A stretch of 64,000 nt of DNA from Candidatus Nanohalarchaeota archaeon (lineage in GTDB: Archaea; Nanohalarchaeota; Nanosalinia; Nanosalinales; Nanosalinaceae): assembly GCA_022729235.1 (NCBI GenBank), contig JALDAJ010000001.1, positions 514,442 through 578,441 on the forward strand, written 5' to 3'. Below, one piece after another: positions 57,668 to 64,000 of this stretch. Every line of letters begins with the position of its first letter. Position 1 is the stretch's first letter. The position numbers were made by a program, and so were the translations under genes. The notes under the pieces are model-generated. The model ran no database searches and was not told the DNA's origin. It saw only the letters and a program-made list of their open reading frames with translations.

Positions 57668-59251
57668 TTAGTTTCTGTACGCGTGGGTTGCGTATTCTCT
57701 AACCATTCTGTGGGTGTTGAAGTAGGATGCGTTAATAGCTATGCAGTGCTTCATCACTTCCAGCCAGTCCTCGCGCTCGTTGTGATAGAGATCCATGATA
57801 TGTCCGAGCTTGAGGTAAAGGGATTTTGAGTCTATCCTGTTTTCGTCTTCTCCCTCCACGTAGTCCTCTCCTATAGCCCAGCCTGTTACGTCTTCTATAT
57901 GTCCTTCAAGCCACCAGCCGTCAAGTGTGGAGAGCTGTGGAGTTCCGTTGTGCGCCGCCTTCATCCCTGAGGTTCCTGAGGCTTCCTGTCCCCGTTTAGG
58001 ATTGTTCAGCCATAGGTCGCATCCGGATATCAGTTTCATTGCATCCTCCATGCCGTAGTCTTCGATGAAATGGACGGTCACGTTCTCCAGTACCTCCCCG
58101 TTTTTCAGTATCTTTTCTATCAGTTTTTTGCCCTCATGGTCGTCAGGGTGTGCCTTACCTCCGTATACGAGCTGGAGTCCGCCGTGCTCCTTCGCGATCC
58201 TCTCAAGTTCTTCGGTTTCATTGAATATGAGTGTAGGTCTCTTGTACGCGGTGCTTCGCCGGGCGAAACCTACTGTGAATACGTCCGGATCTAGTTCTTT
58301 CCCGGTATGTTCTATCAGACTGTTTTTCGCCCCTTTTTTGGCGTTCCAGAGTTTTTGGTCAGGTATCTTCAGCGCTTTTGAAAGATGCCGCGGGTTTTTA
58401 CGCCATCCGTGCATGTATTCATCGTACAGGTCTTTGAGAGGTTCTGCTGTCCATGTCTTCGAGTGCACGCCGTTTGTGACTCGGCTGAACTTATGTTCCG
58501 GGAACATATCCTCTGATACGTCTCCGTGTTTATCTGAGACAGCGTTAATATAGCAGGAGTTTTCCAGCGCCAGTTCTGTGGTGTTAAGGCGCTCTCCTAT
58601 ATCCAAGTTCTCCAGGACTTTTTCACTTAGGATGTCCATAACCAGTTCTTTCTCGAACACGTCATGTCCTGCAGGTACGGGTGTGTGGGTTGTGAATACG
58701 TGTTCGCCTTCGGCTTCAAGACCTAGAAGGGCGGAGTGTCCTTCGTTCATGTGGAAATAATCTGGTTTTATATCGCATTCTTCCAGTATTCTGGTTCCGC
58801 CGATACCCAGTAGTACTTCCTGGCTTAACCTTAGTTTCTCTCCGCCAGGATATAGTTGCGATGTTAAGGACTTGGCGTACTCTGAGTTTGTCTCTAGCCC
58901 GGTATCCAGGAAGTATATGTCAACCTCGCCTTTTTCTCCGTTCCAGCTAAACTTCCATGCCTTAACATCTACCTGTTCGCCTTTTACCTTGACTGATACA
59001 GTTTTTCCCGTGTCTTCCAGTATTTCATAAGGGTTCCAGTCCTGTTCTTCTTCTCTCTGCCAGTAGTCTTCCAGAACCTGTTTGAAGTAACCGTTTCTGT
59101 AGAGAAGAGTTACTGCGGTGAAGTCGAGTCCGAGGTCGGCAGCTGACTTGATAGTGTCTCCTGCAAGTATACCTAGACCTCCGCTGTAGGTTTTTATCTC
59201 CGGTTTGATTCCTATCTCCATCGAGAAGTACGCGACTTTTGAACTCATCAC
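57668..59251 (-). CDS. glgP: Alpha-glucan phosphorylase, short archaeal/bacterial form
   Basis: 527 residues of GT35. AYFSMEIGIKPEIKTYSGGLGILAGDT is the N-terminal signature and YFHMNEGHSALLGLE follows. GFARRSTAYKRPTLI and the PLP-binding Lys in EASGTSGMKAAHNG complete it. It releases glucose-1-phosphate from glycogen or maltodextrin using phosphate. The short form lacks the C-terminal extension of the ~830-residue enzymes. It complements the GH57 enzyme and the GT4 at the left end of the window. Confidence 0.93.
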   Translation of the reverse strand: MMSSKVAYFSMEIGIKPEIKTYSGGLGILAGDTIKSAADLGLDFTAVTLLYRNGYFKQVLEDYWQREEEQDWNPYEILEDTGKTVSVKVKGEQVDVKAWKFSWNGEKGEVDIYFLDTGLETNSEYAKSLTSQLYPGGEKLRLSQEVLLGIGGTRILEECDIKPDYFHMNEGHSALLGLEAEGEHVFTTHTPVPAGHDVFEKELVMDILSEKVLENLDIGERLNTTELALENSCYINAVSDKHGDVSEDMFPEHKFSRVTNGVHSKTWTAEPLKDLYDEYMHGWRKNPRHLSKALKIPDQKLWNAKKGAKNSLIEHTGKELDPDVFTVGFARRSTAYKRPTLIFNETEELERIAKEHGGLQLVYGGKAHPDDHEGKKLIEKILKNGEVLENVTVHFIEDYGMEDAMKLISGCDLWLNNPKRGQEASGTSGMKAAHNGTPQLSTLDGWWLEGHIEDVTGWAIGEDYVEGEDENRIDSKSLYLKLGHIMDLYHNEREDWLEVMKHCIAINASYFNTHRMVREYATHAYRN

Positions 59252-59293
59252 AGAACTATTTTTGAGAGTTGTCTTAACAATTTAATCTGTTTT

Positions 59294-60949
59294 TCAGCCC
59301 TCTTCAGACTGCAAGTATCTTCTGACCTCTAAAAGATTTCTCCTTCTCAGCTCCTCGCGGTACTCTCTGTCGTTTAGGATTCCTCGGAGATGTTCTTCCA
59401 GGAGGTCTGCTGAGAGTATGTCTGGTACTGATACGTAGGATGCTCCATTGTGGAGGTGTTTTTCTGCTTCCTCGGGTTCCTCGGTACGGAGTATTTTTTC
59501 TGCATCAGTTTCCAGTTCAAGGATTTTCTCTGATACAGGTCCAAACGGTGCTGTAGAGAGTATGATGTCGGCCTTCCTGTAGTCCGCTTTCTCCCATGTC
59601 TCTCTGTCGATAGCGTTTCCGTATACGTAGTTCTCACCTTTTTCGCGTGCTTCGGCGATTTTCTCCGGGTCGTTGTCTATCGTTATGAACGGTTTTTCCT
59701 GGTCTTTCAGGGTTTCGATAAGTTTTTTGCCCTGTATGTCGTATCCCAGTACTATAACGTGGTTCTCCAGTTCACCGTCCTTGTTTGTTGATGGCGTTAT
59801 CTTTCTATTAGTCGTGTCAAACAGACTGTACTTTGAAAGTATATCGTATGTTCTGTTCCGGTATAGAGTGGTGTAGGAAGAGGTTATCATCGTGAAAGTT
59901 GCTGCCAGTATTATCCCCTGGAACATCGGTTCTGTCATCATCCCGGTCAAGTAGGCCTGTATAGCTATTATCAGTGAGAACTCGCTTATCTGGTCAAGGC
60001 TGAGACCGGTTATGTAGGATGTCCTGGAGTCATAGCCCTGGTGTATAAGCGCAGTAGCGATCAGGAATGGCTTGAGTACCATGGTAAATATTATCAGCAG
60101 GGCTGCAAGTAGGAGAGTCTCGGCTCCGGGGAATGTAACAAGCGCGCCAAGGGTCACGAAGAATACAGCGGAGAAGAAGTCCTTTATCGAGCCCATGGTG
60201 TCGATTATCTCCAGGTTATGCGGGAACTTTGCTACCGCTATTCCTGCGGCGAAAGCGCCTATAGCTATCGAGAACCCTAGGTAGTCGGTCAGTGCTATGA
60301 AACCGACCAGGAAGGAGAGACCGGTAAGCATCAGCAGTTCTGTAGAGCCTTCTGCCTGCCTTGCTATGAAGTCGAAGATGTAACGTCTCACGATGAAAGC
60401 TGCCGTGAGGATTGCTATGCCGTATAGAAGAGTGTGACCTACTTCTGAGTATGTGAAGACAGGTGTGGAGAGTATGATTATCGCTATGACGGCGAGTATG
60501 TCCTGGAACAGGTTTATGGATTCGGAGATTCTGCCGTGTATAAGCTCATAGTTCCGTTCCTTTTCAAGTAATTCAAGCCCTACCAGTGAGGAACTGAGTG
60601 TGGCTGCTATACTGAAGTAGAATGAATGCAGCAGTTCAAATCCCAGTATATAGGCAAAGATGAAGCTGATTACGCCTATAACCAGTATCTGTATCGAGGT
60701 TGCGGCACGGGTCTCGGCTTCCAGTTTACGGAGTTTCTGGGGGTCGAACTTCAGCCCGAATATGAACACTAGGAATGCTATACCGAGCTGGGCGAGTTCC
60801 AGCAGGTTAGAGTAGTCTATGAAGTAGCTTGAGGTTATACCGGCTACGATGTATGCAGGTATAGCGGGTTGGTTGAACCTGTTAGCGATGAACAGGGTTA
60901 TCGAGGATGCAAGGAAGATGATTGTAAGCGAAGAGATGATTTCGCTCAT
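59294..60949 (-). CDS. CPA2 cation/H+ antiporter with TrkA_N domain (Kef-like), copy 1
   Basis: 551 residues. About 11-12 membrane helices (LELAQLGIAFLVFIFGLKFDP; GFSIAIGAFAAGIAVAKFP; LSLDQISEFSLIIAIQAY) match Kef/CPA2 transporters. The C-terminal RCK/TrkA_N Rossmann domain starts HVIVLGYDIQGKKLIE and continues DIILSTAPFGP. K+ or Na+/H+ exchange is expected, gated by NAD(H)/nucleotide. Its start overlaps the stop of copy 2 by four bases. Confidence 0.88.
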   Translation of the reverse strand: MSEIISSLTIIFLASSITLFIANRFNQPAIPAYIVAGITSSYFIDYSNLLELAQLGIAFLVFIFGLKFDPQKLRKLEAETRAATSIQILVIGVISFIFAYILGFELLHSFYFSIAATLSSSLVGLELLEKERNYELIHGRISESINLFQDILAVIAIIILSTPVFTYSEVGHTLLYGIAILTAAFIVRRYIFDFIARQAEGSTELLMLTGLSFLVGFIALTDYLGFSIAIGAFAAGIAVAKFPHNLEIIDTMGSIKDFFSAVFFVTLGALVTFPGAETLLLAALLIIFTMVLKPFLIATALIHQGYDSRTSYITGLSLDQISEFSLIIAIQAYLTGMMTEPMFQGIILAATFTMITSSYTTLYRNRTYDILSKYSLFDTTNRKITPSTNKDGELENHVIVLGYDIQGKKLIETLKDQEKPFITIDNDPEKIAEAREKGENYVYGNAIDRETWEKADYRKADIILSTAPFGPVSEKILELETDAEKILRTEEPEEAEKHLHNGASYVSVPDILSADLLEEHLRGILNDREYREELRRRNLLEVRRYLQSEEG

Positions 60950-62628
60950 TTTTTATCCCTCCAGTGAATCCTTTCAAGTTCGCCTCTAACTTCTTCCCTG
61001 AAAAGTTCAGAGTCCTTAATCAGTAGTTCTAGGTAGTCGGATAGTCTATCGCCGGAGAGAACGTTCTTCATCATGACGTAGTGTGCTCCCGTCTCGTAGA
61101 GTTTAGCGGCGTCCTCGAAGTTCTTTGCCTTGACGAAAGCAGTCGCGTCGCGCTGCTTGTCCTGCAGTATCTTCTGGTTCAGCTCGAAGGAGGGTGCAGC
61201 AGAGACCACTATAGAAGCGTTCTTTAGTGCCGCGGATTTCCTGATTTCTCCGTGCATGAAGTCGCCGTAGATGTACTCGATGTTCCGCTCGCTTAAATCA
61301 TCTGATTTTCGTGGGTCATCATCCACAACTACAACCGTGCCGAATTCCCTTCTCAGCAGAGGAATGGCATCTCTCGTTAGCTCATCGTACCCGACCACCA
61401 CTGCGTGGTCCTCGAACTCCTTGAGCTCTACGTCCTGTTTATCCTCGGACTCAAACCTTTCCAGATAAGGTCTGGCGCGCTGGTATATCTGCTGGTTGTA
61501 GTTGATAAGATAGGACGAGGTGCTCATCGTCAGTAGAGCCATCAGGCTGAGATAGCCGAGTATGTCATTTCCTACGAAGCCCTGTGTGACCGCGAGCGCA
61601 CCTACAACCAGTGAGAATTCGCTTACCTGTGTCATGTTGATGCTTCCGAGGAATGATGTCTTAGGTGTGAATTTCTCCCTGTCGATTAGGTAGAACATGA
61701 TGATGAAGTTACCAATCATTAATACTGCTGATGCGAATACAGCTTCTTTCCAGTAGGTGAACAGGTTACTTGTTGTTAGCTGTAGTCCGATGCTTGAGAA
61801 GAATATTACCATGAAGAAGTCTGTCAGCGGTCTTATGCGCTCCTTGAGCTCCTCTCTGTAAGGTATCTGACCTAGCCCGAGTCCTGCCAGGAATGCCCCG
61901 ACTTCTACGGAGAGGTCAAGGTACAGGCTGAGGGAGATGAAGACGAAAGCCAGGGCGATACCATGTATGAAGAATGCGTGCTGGCTCTCTGCAACCTTCT
62001 TGAACAGGTCAGGGAGAACGTAGCGGGAGAGCAGGAATGTGAGACCTCCGATAAGACTCATCATGACGAATATCTTGACAAGAGTAGTGCCGACAACCTG
62101 TGGATCTGTAAGAGTTCCCGCGCTAAATAATGCGAGAATTATGACCAGGTAGATATCCTGGAGTATCAGGACACCGACATCGATTTTACCGGGTAAACTG
62201 GTTATCTCATCCTTGTCGGTCAAGAGCTTGACGATGACCGGCGTGGCGCCGAAGACAGTACATAGCGCGATGACGATAGTCTCTATCATCGTAAAACCGA
62301 GAACTAGCGGAACGATGAATGCGAGAGAGGTCTGGAGTATGGTCTGGAGTATAGCGATATTGGTGACAGGTCTAAGTATCTCCTTTATCTCTTCAAGGTT
62401 CATCTCGATACCAAGGAGGAACAGCAGGAAACCGAGACCGAGTTCGGACATCAGCTCTATCAGCTGCGACTCCGTGACCACGTTAAGCATCACCGGACCG
62501 AGAACAAGCCCTGTTGCGATGTAAGCTATGATAGTCGGCTGGTTGGTCTTCCTTGCGAAGAAGGCTAGCAACGTAGCGGTGATAAGCAAAAGCGCAAAGT
62601 CCGTAGCTAGAGCTGTTTCAACCGCCAT
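60946..62628 (-). CDS. CPA2 cation/H+ antiporter with TrkA_N domain (Kef-like), copy 2
   Basis: 560 residues, the same architecture as the next gene. Signature stretches are LMSELGLGFLLFLLGIEMNLEEI, SVEVGAFLAGLGLGQIPY and NMTQVSEFSLVVGALAVTQGF. The TrkA_N domain begins HAVVVGYDELTRDAIPLL; the last Gly of the GxGxxG-like loop is Thr, so nucleotide binding may differ. A paralogous pair in one operon may form heteromeric channels or handle different ions. It sits two bases behind the sua5 stop. Confidence 0.88.
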   Translation of the reverse strand: MAVETALATDFALLLITATLLAFFARKTNQPTIIAYIATGLVLGPVMLNVVTESQLIELMSELGLGFLLFLLGIEMNLEEIKEILRPVTNIAILQTILQTSLAFIVPLVLGFTMIETIVIALCTVFGATPVIVKLLTDKDEITSLPGKIDVGVLILQDIYLVIILALFSAGTLTDPQVVGTTLVKIFVMMSLIGGLTFLLSRYVLPDLFKKVAESQHAFFIHGIALAFVFISLSLYLDLSVEVGAFLAGLGLGQIPYREELKERIRPLTDFFMVIFFSSIGLQLTTSNLFTYWKEAVFASAVLMIGNFIIMFYLIDREKFTPKTSFLGSINMTQVSEFSLVVGALAVTQGFVGNDILGYLSLMALLTMSTSSYLINYNQQIYQRARPYLERFESEDKQDVELKEFEDHAVVVGYDELTRDAIPLLRREFGTVVVVDDDPRKSDDLSERNIEYIYGDFMHGEIRKSAALKNASIVVSAAPSFELNQKILQDKQRDATAFVKAKNFEDAAKLYETGAHYVMMKNVLSGDRLSDYLELLIKDSELFREEVRGELERIHWRDKK

Positions 62629-62629
62629 A

Positions 62630-63199
62630 TCAGAAGATTTTCTCTATCTCATTTTTATTGATAGGTCCTTCCCGGTGGATCATGATATCTCCATCAACTA
62701 CTTCCACGATGGTCGAAGTCGGCGACTCCTGGAGCTCGCCCACATCGATGATATAGTCGACATTCTCCCTCAACTCTGGACTGATGTCCTCAACCCGGTA
62801 AGAGGTCTCTTCCCCCGAGATATTCGCGCTGGTCGCGGTTATTGGTCCTGCCTCTGCGAGTTCTGAGGCGACTTCTTCCGAAGAGATGCGGAACACGAAC
62901 TTCTCATTCAGGTTGTCCGGCACTTTATCCTTCTTCTCCGCGACGAGAGTTAGAGGACCGGGCATGAACTCTTCTATAATCTTCCTCTCTGTATCGCTCA
63001 GTTTGGCGTATCTCTCAGCGGTTTCAAGGCTGTCTACGATAGCGGTCAGACCTTTCGACCGCGGTCTCTGCTTAACAGTGTACACCTTGTCGACCGCGTC
63101 CTCGTTCAATGCGTCCGCCGCGATCCCATAGGCAGTCTCAGTAGGGGCGATGACGAGCCCGCCGTCCTCTATGACTTCTTTTGCTTTCTTGGTGCTCAC
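62630..63199 (-). CDS. tsaC: L-threonylcarbamoyladenylate synthase (Sua5/TsaC/YrdC)
   Basis: 189 residues, YrdC domain only. VIAPTETAYGIAADAL, KQRPRSKGLTAIV and ITATSANISGEE are the ATP and Thr/bicarbonate site motifs. It makes threonylcarbamoyl-AMP for t6A on ANN-reading tRNAs. The Sua5 C-terminal domain is missing, so TsaC-like. Bud32 is in the same window; Kae1, Cgi121 and Pcc1 are not. Confidence 0.92.
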   Translation of the reverse strand: MSTKKAKEVIEDGGLVIAPTETAYGIAADALNEDAVDKVYTVKQRPRSKGLTAIVDSLETAERYAKLSDTERKIIEEFMPGPLTLVAEKKDKVPDNLNEKFVFRISSEEVASELAEAGPITATSANISGEETSYRVEDISPELRENVDYIIDVGELQESPTSTIVEVVDGDIMIHREGPINKNEIEKIF

Positions 63200-63213
63200 G
63201 AGGAGAGAGCGTT

Positions 63214-64000
63214 TTATTCAAAGTTATATTCCTTGTCCTGGCGAGTGGAGGAGTAGATTTCGAAAAGCACCTGTTCATCTCTGCTAAGTTCATCGTAATC
63301 TACCTCGCCTGCCCTGACCTGCCTGTATTTTTCTTCGCTCAGAACTTTTTCCGGGCTTACGTAGAACTCCGGTTCGTGGAACTGTATATGTGATTTATTT
63401 CCGTCACAGACTGCGTCGAATGTGTTTCCGTGGTATACAAGGTTTCCGAAGAGATCTTCTTTTGAATGAGATATGAAGTCTGCGTTTGGAACTATTGCCT
63501 CTAGTCTACTGTCAGGCTCGTTTCTCTTATCATTGTACTCCATTATTGTGGCTTCTGCTGTTTCTGCATCTTCTTCGAGCATCCCCCATGTTTCGTCCCA
63601 GCTCTTACCTGATCGAATCATGGTCTCTCTAAGGACTTCTTTTACTTCATTTTCCAGTTCACTATAGGCTTGCTGGTCTAATGAACCGACTGCTGATTCT
63701 ACGAGTGTGTCGTTCTCGGGCAATTTATTTGCTATTTCTCTCAAAGGATGGTTTTCTGGTAGGTCCTGTAACGTGTCTTTATGAGCTACTACCTGTTTTG
63801 TGTCACTGTTATCTATTTGGGCGGTGACATTTCTTCCGGTTGTCGTCATATAATCTCCTGCTTCGGTAAGGACTATGGGATCTCCAGCTCCGAGTGTTTC
63901 TTCAAGAGGTTCGACTAGATCGAAGTATTTCATCTGGAAATAATCTGCGAAAGTGTCTTGAGGATGATTCGGATGAGTATTTATGTCAAACTGCAGGACT
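63214..64000 (-). CDS. Hypothetical protein, N terminus off window
   Basis: The frame has a stop at 63214-63216 and reads open past the ATG at 63933 to the window edge: 22 more codons upstream contain no stop and read as protein-like (DINTHPNHPQDTFADYFQ). So the real start is probably beyond 64000. Visible part is 262 residues, soluble, acidic, with ENEVKEVLRETMIRSG and YFDLVEPLEETLGAGDPIVL. No family recognised. It is 14 bases upstream of tsaC on the same strand. Confidence 0.55.
   Translation of the reverse strand, partial: VLQFDINTHPNHPQDTFADYFQMKYFDLVEPLEETLGAGDPIVLTEAGDYMTTTGRNVTAQIDNSDTKQVVAHKDTLQDLPENHPLREIANKLPENDTLVESAVGSLDQQAYSELENEVKEVLRETMIRSGKSWDETWGMLEEDAETAEATIMEYNDKRNEPDSRLEAIVPNADFISHSKEDLFGNLVYHGNTFDAVCDGNKSHIQFHEPEFYVSPEKVLSEEKYRQVRAGEVDYDELSRDEQVLFEIYSSTRQDKEYNFE

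Overview
The window looks like a chromosome segment of a salt-loving archaeon, most probably a Nanohaloarchaeota (DPANN) relative. The archaeal signs are leaderless promoters with TATA-like boxes about 25-32 bases before start codons, archaeal-type GAPDH, class I aldolase, Hel308, uS15, eS1, Bud32, a GAN/RecJ-like DHH nuclease, an archaeal dUTPase and a C/D-box guide RNA. The halophile signs are very acidic proteins throughout, Tat and surface-protein features, and families such as DUF5828 and the PGF-pre-PGF domain that I know from haloarchaea. The species is inference; no rRNA is present.

Layout. 1-3.5 kb: a GH57 amylase cut by the left edge, a methyltransferase, a GT4 glycosyltransferase and a VapBC pair. 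3.6-13.4 kb: central carbon and NAD metabolism (GAPDH, NAD(P)HX dehydratase, NMN adenylyltransferase, class I aldolase and FBPase in one operon), a second VapBC pair whose 48-residue antitoxin is easily missed, a Tat-exported protein, and Hel308. 13.4-25.4 kb: three large secreted proteins (1381, 630 and 1462 residues) built of beta-helix, Ig-like and PGF-pre-PGF modules. The third sits inside an otherwise minus-strand folate/thymidylate/one-carbon block (folA ... folC, thyA, glyA, serS; 20.0-30.3 kb). 30.4-39.3 kb: a truncated MazG-like remnant, a Nudix hydrolase, a two-domain pyruvate kinase, a divergent thymidylate kinase, a DUF5828-PiT phosphate transporter pair and several membrane or secreted proteins of unknown role.

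39.3-41.4 kb is an A+T-rich accessory island. An intact tRNA-Pro(GGG) is followed, on its 3' side, by four same-orientation copies of its own 3' end. These bracket small membrane proteins and a RHH/RelE toxin-antitoxin pair. This is the pattern expected of repeated integration into a tRNA gene, although no integrase is present. A family of short hairpins with covarying stems lies around the tRNA and again between smc and scpA.

41.5-50.5 kb: a LMW phosphatase, RqcH/NFACT, a complete condensin set (scpB, scpA and an SMC with short arms), MscL, AspS and dUTPase, followed by a dual-guide C/D-box sRNA. 50.6-64 kb: DoxX, eS1, GAN/RecJ, uS15, a two-gene bPH2 membrane pair, Bud32, alpha-glucan phosphorylase, two tandem CPA2-TrkA_N antiporters, Sua5, and a gene open to the right edge.

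Taken together, the genes describe a cell that makes its own dTMP (thyA, folA, folC, glyA, tmk, dut) and runs glycolysis and gluconeogenesis. It mobilises alpha-glucans (GH57, GlgP, GT4), manages salt and turgor (CPA2 antiporters, MscL), and invests heavily in large surface proteins.
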